The position numbers were made by a program, and so were the translations under genes. The notes below the pieces were generated by a model. The model did no database searches. It saw only the letters and a program-made list of their open reading frames with translations, and was not told the origin of the DNA. 5,208 bases of DNA from an uncultured Fenollaria sp. (GTDB lineage: Bacteria; Bacillota; Clostridia; Tissierellales; Peptoniphilaceae): assembly GCF_934202865.1 (NCBI RefSeq), contig NZ_CAKPYL010000067.1, positions 1 through 5,208 of the forward strand. Direction: 5' to 3'. Below, one piece after another: positions 1-5,208 of this stretch (position 1 is its first letter; each line of letters begins with the position of its first letter).

Positions 1-43
1 GTAATATAATGATTACGCTGTATGCACTTATGTTTTTAAACAT
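1..43 (-). CDS. Start of the next dcw gene, truncated by the window edge (possibly mraY)
   Basis: On the minus strand an ATG at 43-41 follows the PBP stop codon (47-45) after a single base and opens a frame that runs off the window: MFKNISAYSVIIIL. A GGGGGA ribosome site (about 55-50), which lies inside the last codons of the PBP gene, sits 5 nt upstream, so initiation here is well supported. The visible N-terminus becomes hydrophobic almost at once, as expected for the first membrane helix of a polytopic protein. In Bacillota dcw clusters the genes after the PBP are usually mraY, murE or murF. Of these only MraY is an integral membrane protein, so MraY (phospho-MurNAc-pentapeptide translocase) is the favoured guess. 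FtsW or another membrane protein is not excluded. The existence of the gene is fairly certain; its identity is inference from 14 residues and context. Confidence 0.75.
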   Translation of the reverse strand, partial: MFKNISAYSVIIIL

Positions 44-44
44 C

Positions 45-2300
45 TTAGTCCCCCAATTTTAATTCTACTATAGAATTCTTCTTCACTTCTTTGTCTGGCT
101 CAGGTCTTTGCTCTTTAACAAGGCCATCGCCCTCAATCTTTAGCTTAAGTCCAACTTTTTCAGCAAGGCCAAAGGCTTCGTCTCTAGTCATGCCCTTAAA
201 GTCAGGCGTTAGTATGATGTCGTCCTTCTTCGCTTCAACATCAAGCGTTATAACCGTGCCCTTATCAACAAAGACGCCCGGATTAATGCTTTGCGAAATG
301 ATTAAAGACTCATCTGTATACTCTGTATATTTAGTGTCAAAGCTTAAAGATAGGTCCGCAAGCTCAAGTCCCGCCTCGCCCATAGTCTTGTTCTTTAAGT
401 CTGGCACTTGTACTTTTTCATTTTGTACTTCACTAACCGCACTTGCTGGCGGTATCTTGTAGTAGTCGATTATAAATTTTGCTACGTCTTGAAAAATAGG
501 TGCCGCTACCAATGATCCATAAGCTACACCGCTGTGTGGCTCATCCACAATTGCTAAAACAACAAATTCTGGCTTATCAATTGGAAATGCTCCAACGAAG
601 GATGATATATAAGCGTTCTTCTTGTACTTGCCGTCAACAATTTTTTGTGCTGTACCAGTCTTACCGCCTATTCTGTAGCCATCTATCCTTGATCTTTTGA
701 TGTGACCATCTCTAACAACGCTTTCAAGAAGCTTCTTCATGTGCTCGCTTGTTTCTTCTGAAATAACTCTTCTTCTGACAACGCTCTTTGGCGTTTCAAC
801 AACATTGCCAAAGTCATCAACTGTCTTCAAAACTAATTTTGGTTTATAAAGCGTTCCGCCATTAACAACCGCGCATATGGCGTTCGCCATCTGTATAGGT
901 GTAACTGCAAGTCCATGACCATAAGACATAGTCGCTAGTTCAACTGGACCTATAGTGTTAATATTTGTCGGTAGTATGCCTAAACTTTCGCCTGGCAAAT
1001 CCACTCCACTCTTCTCGCCAAAGCCAAAGGCTTTAGCGTATCTAAGTATATCGTTTTTACCTAAGATATTACCAATTTGAACAAAGGCAACGTTACATGA
1101 GTTGTTTAGGGCTTTCGAAATGTTTTGAGTGCCGTGAGCAGTGTGATCGGCGCACGACAAGGTTCTTCCATAAACGTCAATTGAGCCAGAGCATGAAAAG
1201 CTCATATTGTCATTAAGCTTGCCCTCTTCAAGTCCTGCCGCTAGGTTAATAACCTTGTATACAGAACCGGGCTCGTATGAGTCACTGATGGCGTTATTAC
1301 GCCACTTATCGAAGAGGATTTGATTTCTCTCTTCATCACTTGCTTCGTCCCAAACTGTCTCGTCAATATCATCTGGCTTCTTTCTCGGCTCGTTTAGATT
1401 GTATCTACCAGTATTTGCTAGAGCAAGTATAGATGAGTCGCGCGGGTCCATAACTATGATGGATACTGATTCAGCACTTTGTTTTTCTCTTGCTTCGTCA
1501 GCTATCTTTTCTACTTCTCTTTGAAGTTTTTCATCTATAGTCAAAACTACGTTGACACTTTTTTTGCCTTCGATAATTCTTTCTTCTTGATTAGGAAGTG
1601 CGTTAACCATATTGGCTTCAAGCTGTTGAACCTTTTTTGATTCTCTTCCTTCTAGTGCTTCATTTAGCTTAACTTCAAGGCCATTGATACCGACGTTGTC
1701 AATATTGTTAAAGCCTATTAGCTGAGATGCAAGGTCATTGAATGGATAGTATCTCTTTGCCTTCTCTTCTACTTCAAGTACTGTTCTAAACTTTACTTTG
1801 CCCATACTTTCCTTGAATTTCTTGTAATCATCAAGCTCCATCTCTTCAACTACTCTGATTCTGCTCTCATATGTAATCTTGTCGTAAACGTCTCTTGAGT
1901 CTTCTCCAGTCATTTCAGCTATCTTTGAAGCGACCTCTTCAGCTATCTCCTTGTAAGTTTTTTCTCTTTTTAATCTAGCTTCTTCCTTCTCATTTTCATC
2001 TTCTTTGAATGGAACGCTCCAGAAAGTCACTATGTTTTTGTTAACTGCCAAGGGCTTGTTGTTCCTGTCGTAGATAAAACCTCTTTGATTACCAAGGCTA
2101 ACTGCCTTAGTCCATTGACCTACAGCGTACTCTTTATAGCCTTTTGCATCCAATATCTGAACTTTAAATAGCTGTACTAAAAATAATGCAATTATAAATC
2201 CAAAAAAAGCCAGAACAACCAAAATCCTATTATACTTGTTAGGAATTTTAGATTTGCCTGTCTTTTTCTTTCTATGTCTATCGCTTGTCGGCGTTTTCAT
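45..2300 (-). CDS. ftsI: Class B penicillin-binding protein with two PASTA domains (FtsI/PBP2B/SpoVD family)
   Basis: This is a peptidoglycan D,D-transpeptidase of 751 residues that cross-links septal (or spore-cortex) murein outside the membrane. A basic cytoplasmic N-terminus (1-24) is followed by one membrane anchor (about 25-47) and then the PBP dimerisation or pedestal domain, with RGFIYDRN at 73-80. The transpeptidase domain carries all three catalytic motifs: SVYK at 346-349 (nucleophile S346, general base K349) inside YEPGSVYK, SCN at 401-403, and KTG at 547-549. Two C-terminal PASTA repeats lie at about 629-689 and 695-751. Cysteines 370, 383 and 402 surround the active site, a pattern shared with SpoVD-like proteins. 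The ATG overlaps the ftsL stop as ATGA, and only a weak purine-rich tract precedes it, so translational coupling to ftsL is likely. The locus and FtsL neighbour favour the division transpeptidase. A SpoVD-type sporulation role cannot be separated from it by sequence alone. Confidence 0.95.
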   Translation of the reverse strand: MKTPTSDRHRKKKTGKSKIPNKYNRILVVLAFFGFIIALFLVQLFKVQILDAKGYKEYAVGQWTKAVSLGNQRGFIYDRNNKPLAVNKNIVTFWSVPFKEDENEKEEARLKREKTYKEIAEEVASKIAEMTGEDSRDVYDKITYESRIRVVEEMELDDYKKFKESMGKVKFRTVLEVEEKAKRYYPFNDLASQLIGFNNIDNVGINGLEVKLNEALEGRESKKVQQLEANMVNALPNQEERIIEGKKSVNVVLTIDEKLQREVEKIADEAREKQSAESVSIIVMDPRDSSILALANTGRYNLNEPRKKPDDIDETVWDEASDEERNQILFDKWRNNAISDSYEPGSVYKVINLAAGLEEGKLNDNMSFSCSGSIDVYGRTLSCADHTAHGTQNISKALNNSCNVAFVQIGNILGKNDILRYAKAFGFGEKSGVDLPGESLGILPTNINTIGPVELATMSYGHGLAVTPIQMANAICAVVNGGTLYKPKLVLKTVDDFGNVVETPKSVVRRRVISEETSEHMKKLLESVVRDGHIKRSRIDGYRIGGKTGTAQKIVDGKYKKNAYISSFVGAFPIDKPEFVVLAIVDEPHSGVAYGSLVAAPIFQDVAKFIIDYYKIPPASAVSEVQNEKVQVPDLKNKTMGEAGLELADLSLSFDTKYTEYTDESLIISQSINPGVFVDKGTVITLDVEAKKDDIILTPDFKGMTRDEAFGLAEKVGLKLKIEGDGLVKEQRPEPDKEVKKNSIVELKLGD

Positions 2301-2773
2301 TTTCTTTCACTTTCTTCTATACTTTGGTCAATGTCTGAATCAAGACTAACAATAACTTTATCGTCAATCTCTCTTTCTTCTTTACTGTTTGTATTTATGT
2401 TTAATATTTGCGCTTCATTAGGGTAGATCATTCCAAGCTTAGTTCTAGCTTCGTACTCAATCGCACCAGCATTTTTAAGACTTTCAAGCTTTGCAGTTTC
2501 GTCTATAAGAGTAGTCTTAAGCCTATTGATCTCAGCGTCACTATGGTTAATAGAGTTTTGCACTCTAGTGATTCTGTCAGCGCAAAAAACAAGCATAGTA
2601 AATACAAGACCGATAGCTATAGCGCACAAAACAGTTCTCACGAAGAAAACATTAACGACTCTCTCCTTTGCTTTGGCTTTATGCTTAACGTTCTTTTTTA
2701 CAAGTGGTTTGCTTACTGTCCTTTCTTGCGAATAAACTGGACTATCATATAATTTTCTCGCTGCAGATGACAT
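2297..2773 (-). CDS. ftsL: Septum protein FtsL (bitopic, coiled coil, with extended acidic tail)
   Basis: A 158-residue single-pass membrane protein in the FtsL position between rsmH and the class B PBP gene. In other bacteria FtsL joins DivIC/FtsB and DivIB/FtsQ in the divisome and helps activate the septal PBP-FtsW pair. Visible here are a basic cytoplasmic N-terminus (1-38), a membrane segment (about 39-64), a coiled-coil stretch (about 67-103), and the family's closing motif IEYEARTKLGMIYPNEAQIL at 105-124 (compare IExxAxxxLGM). A further 34 residues, rich in D and E, follow and would lie outside the cell; Bacillus FtsL stops near the motif. The start is fixed by an excellent GGGGAGG ribosome site 6 nt upstream. 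The end overlaps the PBP start by 4 nt. Primary sequence conservation is poor in this family, so the call rests on topology, the LGM motif and position. A DivIC-like protein is the alternative. Confidence 0.88.
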   Translation of the reverse strand: MSSAARKLYDSPVYSQERTVSKPLVKKNVKHKAKAKERVVNVFFVRTVLCAIAIGLVFTMLVFCADRITRVQNSINHSDAEINRLKTTLIDETAKLESLKNAGAIEYEARTKLGMIYPNEAQILNINTNSKEEREIDDKVIVSLDSDIDQSIEESERK

Positions 2774-2774
2774 A

Positions 2775-2786
2775 GTGTACCTCCCC
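2775..2786 (-). promoter_or_regulatory. Strong ribosome binding site of ftsL
   Basis: GGGGAGG lies 6 nt before the ATG at 2773-2771, overlapping the end of the rsmH stop region. It is the best Shine-Dalgarno sequence in the operon and fixes the ftsL start. By contrast the PBP gene has only a weak A/G-rich leader and rsmH only AGAGAG, so ftsL is initiated independently while its downstream partner is probably coupled. Confidence 0.85.
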
Positions 2787-3718
2787 TATACTCTTTGAGC
2801 TATCCTAAGCTTAGCGCTTTCGCTTCTTGGATTAGCTTTTAATTCTTCTTCGCTTGCTACAAGTGGCTTATTGTTAACAAGCTTTAACTTTCTCTTGTGA
2901 TTGCATGTGCAGATAATGCTCTCTGGCGGGCAAATGCAATCAAGCGTGTTAAATTTAAATATATCTTTAACGATTTTGTCTTCCATCGAATGAAATGTTA
3001 TTACAGCTATCCTTCCATCCGTGTTTAAAATGTCGATAGCGTCTTGCAAGGCAGCGTTTAATGCGCCAAGCTCATCATTTACCTCTATCCTTAAGGCTTG
3101 AAAAGTCTTTTTAGATGGATGTTTGTTCTCCCTCGCCTTTTTTGGTATTGCCCTCTTAATTACGTCAGTCAGTTCAAATGTAGTCTCTATCGGTTTTTCT
3201 TCTCTATATTCACAGATAAACTCAGCTATCCTCCTAGCCCATCTCTCTTGCGAATATTTGTAAATTATTTCTTCTAATTCTTCCTTAGTATATGTATTAA
3301 CGATGTCGTAAGCAGATTTACCGCTCTCTTGATCCATGCGCATATCAAGCTTCGCGTCCATCCTATATGAAAAGCCTCTATCCTTGTTATCAAGCTGATA
3401 AGACGATACTCCTATATCAAGAAGTATGCCGTCTAGGTGATCAATGCCTAAGCTTTGGCAAATGGCTTTGACATTCCTATAGTTATCGTGAACTAATTTA
3501 AAATTGCCGCCTACGCTTGATAGCACTTCGTTCGCTTTATTAAGAGCTTCCCTGTCCCTATCGACACCTATTAGTAAGCCATCATCATTCAGTCTCTTTA
3601 ATATCTCTTGTGAATGGCCCGCTCCGCCAATGGTTCCGTCTAGGTAAATGCCGCTAGGCTTTATATCGAGGCCATCTATCACTTCAGAAAGCATTATAGG
3701 TATGTGCTTAAACTCCAT
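2786..3718 (-). CDS. rsmH: 16S rRNA (cytosine(1402)-N(4))-methyltransferase RsmH (MraW)
   Basis: A cytoplasmic S-adenosylmethionine-dependent enzyme that methylates N4 of C1402 in the 16S rRNA P-site region. It is 310 residues, the usual length. Landmarks in order: the N-terminal HIPIMLSEV (5-13), the SAM-binding loop LDGTIGGAGHS (26-36), the acidic residue of motif II in GVDRD (51-55), DIGVSSYQLD (101-110), DMRMD (125-129), the RNA-binding helical insert, KTFQALRIEVNDEL (204-217), TFHSMEDKIVK (241-251) and the terminal NPRSESAKLR (296-305). A C-x-C-x6-C-x-C cluster (C261, C263, C270, C272) is typical of Bacillota members and could bind a metal, though that is inference. The gene starts 2 nt after the mraZ stop, and its terminal TAG lies 12 nt before the ftsL ATG. 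All motifs are intact, so the protein should be functional. Confidence 0.98.
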   Translation of the reverse strand: MEFKHIPIMLSEVIDGLDIKPSGIYLDGTIGGAGHSQEILKRLNDDGLLIGVDRDREALNKANEVLSSVGGNFKLVHDNYRNVKAICQSLGIDHLDGILLDIGVSSYQLDNKDRGFSYRMDAKLDMRMDQESGKSAYDIVNTYTKEELEEIIYKYSQERWARRIAEFICEYREEKPIETTFELTDVIKRAIPKKARENKHPSKKTFQALRIEVNDELGALNAALQDAIDILNTDGRIAVITFHSMEDKIVKDIFKFNTLDCICPPESIICTCNHKRKLKLVNNKPLVASEEELKANPRSESAKLRIAQRV

Positions 3719-3720
3719 AA

Positions 3721-4143
3721 CTACTCTCTCTTTATGTTATTTGCAAGCTCTTCAAGAGGTGCAACAGTTGCTTTGTAGTTCTTATAAACTTCTGTATCCC
3801 AAATTTCAATTCTCTTTCTAACGCCAATTATGTAAACGTCGCCCTTTATATCCATCATATCTCTAAGCATTTCAGGTAGCATAACACGGCCGTTCTTGTC
3901 CATGTTAGCCTCGTTCATGTAAAGGAACATCTCACGTTCAAATTTTCTGTTTTCTAGAACAGTATCAGGCAAGTCATCGAATTGCTCAAGCTTTTTCTCA
4001 TAAGTTTCACGGTTATAAATGTAGATACATCTGTCGTATCCCCTTGTGATTATGAAGTCTTTACCAAGTTCATCACGCATTTTAGAGGGTATGATAACCC
4101 TCCCGTTTGAATCAATACTATGTTTAAATAAACCCATGAACAT
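3721..4143 (-). CDS. mraZ: Transcriptional regulator MraZ
   Basis: MraZ is an AbrB-fold DNA-binding protein that forms rings and binds tandem boxes upstream of its own gene, controlling the division cluster. This copy has 140 residues and two tandem SpoVT/AbrB-like half-domains, each marked by the family's DXXXR signature: DSNGR at 11-15 and DKNGR at 82-86. Each is followed by a short hydrophobic IIPS or MLPE strand. The family N-terminus MFMG (compare Bacillus subtilis MraZ) supports the ATG at 4143-4141. The frame is open further up to a GTG at 4152, but that GTG is part of the AAGAAGG ribosome site, so the longer form is unlikely. A second ATG at 4137 (MGLF) is too far from the ribosome site to be preferred. 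The gene is first in the operon, 2 nt from rsmH. Four AAATGGTT boxes just upstream are the likely autoregulatory operator. Confidence 0.97.
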   Translation of the reverse strand: MFMGLFKHSIDSNGRVIIPSKMRDELGKDFIITRGYDRCIYIYNRETYEKKLEQFDDLPDTVLENRKFEREMFLYMNEANMDKNGRVMLPEMLRDMMDIKGDVYIIGVRKRIEIWDTEVYKNYKATVAPLEELANNIKRE

Positions 4144-4151
4144 TGATAACA

Positions 4152-4158
4152 CCTTCTT
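4152..4158 (-). promoter_or_regulatory. mraZ ribosome binding site, which decides the start
   Basis: AAGAAGG ends 8 nt before the ATG at 4143. The upstream in-frame GTG (4152-4150) uses the last G of this site, so it cannot have a ribosome site of its own here, and the ATG start (MFMGLF) is chosen. Confidence 0.85.
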
Positions 4159-4179
4159 AATGCTATTCTAAACATTAAT

Positions 4180-4228
4180 AACCATTTCGAACCATTTCTA
4201 GCTTCTTTACAACCATTTTAAACCATTT
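4180..4228 (-). promoter_or_regulatory. MraZ operator: four AAATGGTT boxes
   Basis: Four exact copies of AAATGGTT are read on the minus strand at 4228-4221, 4218-4211, 4197-4190 and 4187-4180. Their spacings are 10, 21 and 10 bp, so all lie on nearly the same face of the helix, in two pairs two turns apart. A degenerate fifth copy (TAATGTTT, 4177-4170) continues the 10-bp period toward the gene. Known MraZ proteins bind tandem short boxes (TGGGN-type in Escherichia coli) with a 10-bp period in the mraZ leader, so this array directly upstream of mraZ is very probably its operator. The array lies downstream of the predicted promoter, between transcription start and ribosome site, which would suit repression by roadblock. 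Binding itself is inferred. Confidence 0.85.
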
Positions 4229-4246
4229 TCATATATTTTACTAGTA

Positions 4247-4275
4247 ATATTACAATCATGTTACACAAATGTCTA
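4247..4275 (-). promoter_or_regulatory. Likely sigma-A promoter of the mraZ operon
   Basis: TAGACA (4275-4270, five of six matches to TTGACA) is followed after exactly 17 bp by TAATAT (4252-4247, four of six matches to TATAAT). Transcription would start near 4240, giving a leader of about 97 nt that contains the MraZ boxes. The -35 element abuts the T-tract of the hairpin just upstream. A second -10-like hexamer, TAGAAT (4170-4165), lies closer to the gene but has no convincing -35 element and would leave a very short leader. Confidence 0.55.
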
Positions 4276-4302
4276 AAAAATACTACTTTAGTAGTATTTT
4301 TT
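4275..4302. terminator. Symmetric hairpin, probable bidirectional intrinsic terminator
   Basis: A perfect inverted repeat, AAAAAATACTAC / GTAGTATTTTTT, with a 4-nt loop (4287-4290). The stem ends in a T-tract on either strand, as in bidirectional terminators. The paired core has only four G-C pairs, so it is weaker than a classic terminator. A further GTAGTATT copy at 4303-4310 can pair with the same arm as an alternative. On the minus strand it backs up the terminator at 4355-4321 and insulates the mraZ promoter. Confidence 0.6.
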
Positions 4303-4320
4303 GTAGTATTAAAAATATTG

Positions 4321-4355
4321 CAAAAGAAAAATGACTAGCTTTTTTGACTAGTCAT
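4321..4355 (-). terminator. Intrinsic terminator of the upstream two-gene unit
   Basis: Inverted repeat ATGACTAG (4355-4348) and CTAGTCAT (4338-4331) with a 9-nt loop, followed on the minus strand by TTTTCTTTTG (4330-4321). The T-rich run is present only on the minus strand, so it serves the genes transcribed from 5103 leftward. It lies about 66 bases after the stop of the last of them. Confidence 0.75.
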
Positions 4356-4421
4356 TAATATCTATGGGCTTATTAACTTTTATATAGAGATTATATCATC
4401 AGTTAATTTTGTATCTTTTAA

Positions 4422-4613
4422 TTATTTATAACTAATAAGTTTTTTAAACAAATTAACAATTACATTCACTATAATTAAACTTATAAGCGAAATTACCACA
4501 CATGCAAGCAATATTTTGATTAAACTATATGCGTTTTCATAATGAATGTTATTTAATAATATTGAAAATATAATCACAAAACAAATTAGTAAAAATTTTT
4601 TATTTAATTTCAT
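4422..4613 (-). CDS. Small hydrophobic membrane protein, unrecognised
   Basis: A 63-residue protein that I cannot assign to a family. It has a lysine-rich start (MKLNKK), a first membrane segment at about 6-24, a short polar turn with NNIHYENAYS (21-30), a second long segment at about 33-55, and a basic end (KKLISYK). This hairpin-like topology with basic ends would leave both termini in the cytoplasm. The frame extends to a GTG at 4622, but that codon is part of an AGGTG ribosome site 6 nt before the ATG at 4613, so the shorter form is chosen. It follows the 135-residue membrane protein by 37 nt and precedes the terminator at 4355-4321, so the two are probably co-transcribed. The region is very AT-rich, around 15-30 percent GC in the lines I counted. 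No holin, toxin or transporter signature is visible. Confidence 0.6.
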   Translation of the reverse strand: MKLNKKFLLICFVIIFSILLNNIHYENAYSLIKILLACVVISLISLIIVNVIVNLFKKLISYK

Positions 4614-4650
4614 GGTTAACACCTAGTTTTTTCACACCTTTATTTTTATT

Positions 4651-5058
4651 TCACTTCTTAGCACTTTCATTTAATAATTCAACTTTAAACTCGTTTTTAT
4701 ACACTCTAATTACATCCTCGCCATTAAGTTTAGATAGCTTTGCTTTGCCTATCTCTTCACCTGCATCATTAATTAGTAATACTTCTTTTGTATCAGTATA
4801 CTCATCTTCAGCTCTTTCCGTTTTTATTGTATTTGATACTATATTAAACTTAATTATCTTATCATCAATCTTAATAGCATCCGTATTAGACATGACTTTG
4901 TTAGCTTTGACAAATAAAGTATCTGGATCAAAATATGGATAGTAGACAAAAACTTTATATACAAATGCTAGTAAAGCTATAATTAATACTATCAAAAAAA
5001 TCTTATCGTTAAGTCTTTTTTCATGGCTTTCCCAAGCCGCATTGTTCTTTTCTTTCAT
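4651..5058 (-). CDS. Single-pass membrane protein with extracytoplasmic domain, unrecognised
   Basis: A 135-residue protein with no family that I recognise. A charged N-terminus (1-18) is followed by one membrane segment (about 19-37), an aromatic stretch VYYPYFDP (38-45) and a C-terminal domain of about 90 residues that looks beta-rich, with alternating hydrophobic and charged residues, and contains no cysteine. With the basic side inside, this domain would lie outside the membrane. Two starts are possible. An ATG at 5079 gives 142 residues but has only AGAAAGA directly against it; an ATG at 5058 (MKEKNN) has GGAG 10 nt upstream and is preferred. The gene has its own excellent promoter and is followed by the small membrane gene. 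It resembles FtsL or DivIC in size and orientation but lacks their coiled coil and LGM motif, so a division role is only a guess from location. Confidence 0.7.
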   Translation of the reverse strand: MKEKNNAAWESHEKRLNDKIFLIVLIIALLAFVYKVFVYYPYFDPDTLFVKANKVMSNTDAIKIDDKIIKFNIVSNTIKTERAEDEYTDTKEVLLINDAGEEIGKAKLSKLNGEDVIRVYKNEFKVELLNESAKK

Positions 5059-5109
5059 TTGATTCTCACTCCATATCATTCTTTCTAATTTAATACTATC
5101 CTTAATTTA

Positions 5110-5138
5110 AGTATATGCCTTAAATTTATTCATGTCAA
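5110..5138 (-). promoter_or_regulatory. Strong sigma-A promoter of the two-gene membrane unit
   Basis: TTGACA (5138-5133, perfect) and TATACT (5115-5110, five of six) are separated by exactly 17 bp. The predicted start is near 5103, about 45 nt before the preferred ATG at 5058. It is the best promoter match I found in the window and suggests steady, vegetative expression of two otherwise unremarkable small genes. Confidence 0.8.
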
Positions 5139-5170
5139 ATGAGTTCTTGCTTTTTTATGATTTTATTAAA

Positions 5171-5208
5171 TTATAATGAATAAATCTTATCAGCTACCTT
5201 TTCAAAAT
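5171..5208 (-). other. Possible gene edge, direction unresolved
   Basis: On the minus strand the frame entering from the window edge reads FEKVADKIYSL and stops at TAA (5173-5171), which could be the C-terminus of an upstream gene. On the plus strand an ATG at 5176 opens a frame reading MNKSYQLPFQN to the edge, but it has no ribosome site. Eleven codons in either direction are not enough to decide, and neither may be real. Confidence 0.2.

Noticed and set aside
91..462. Plus-strand open frame of 123 codons
   Set aside because: It lies antisense to the PASTA-encoding part of the PBP gene, has no ribosome site and no recognisable protein features. It is a shadow of the real gene.
2408..2752. 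Plus-strand open frames opposite ftsL
   Set aside because: Two overlapping frames lie antisense to a well-supported ftsL, without ribosome sites or family features.
4180..4228. Repeat array read as a CRISPR or iteron cluster
   Set aside because: The units are 8 bp at helical spacing directly upstream of mraZ. There are no spacers of constant length, no cas genes and no replication initiator. An MraZ operator explains them better.
4275..4355. Riboswitch or T-box in the 278-bp gene-free stretch before mraZ
   Set aside because: The two hairpins are short and simple, with no conserved aptamer core or T-box sequence, and both precede the predicted promoter start.
4745..4942. Plus-strand open frame opposite the 135-residue membrane gene
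   Set aside because: The minus-strand gene has a promoter, ribosome site and sensible membrane topology; the plus-strand frame has none of these.
4651..5058. NusG domain II-type membrane protein
   Set aside because: Size and topology are similar, but the cysteine-containing core motif of that family is missing, so no family is assigned.

Overview
The window carries the head of a division and cell-wall (dcw) cluster, read entirely on the minus strand, from a low-GC Gram-positive bacterium. The order mraZ - rsmH - ftsL - PASTA-type class B penicillin-binding protein, the strong AGGAGG-like ribosome sites, the AT-rich spacers and the C-x-C...C-x-C form of RsmH all point to Bacillota. The cysteine pattern of the PBP suggests Clostridia or Tissierellia rather than Bacilli. 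I cannot name the genus from sequence alone.

Layout, read right to left in the direction of transcription. (1) Positions 5208-5103 hold an unresolved gene edge and a very good sigma-A promoter (TTGACA, 17 bp, TATACT). (2) Positions 5058-4422 hold two small AT-rich membrane-protein genes that I do not recognise. They form their own transcription unit, closed by an intrinsic terminator at 4355-4321. (3) Positions 4302-4144 form a compact control region: a symmetric terminator-like hairpin, a sigma-A-like promoter abutting it, and four exact AAATGGTT boxes spaced 10, 21 and 10 bp, read as the MraZ operator. (4) Positions 4143-45 hold mraZ, rsmH, ftsL and the PBP. They are packed with 2 nt, 12 nt and a 4-nt ATGA overlap between them, so they are almost certainly one operon. 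(5) The last 43 bases are the start of another gene, 1 nt after the PBP stop, with a hydrophobic N-terminus that would suit MraY.

MraZ is expected to bind its own promoter region and set the level of the operon. RsmH methylates 16S rRNA. FtsL and the PBP act together in the septal membrane, FtsL as part of the complex that activates septal synthesis and the PBP as the transpeptidase that cross-links peptidoglycan.

Most of the window is a conserved, well-understood locus. I see no clear evidence of a new defence system, mobile element or CRISPR array. The items most worth a second look are the split MraZ box array, the unrecognised two-gene membrane unit upstream of it, the cysteine trio near the PBP active site and the long acidic tail on FtsL.
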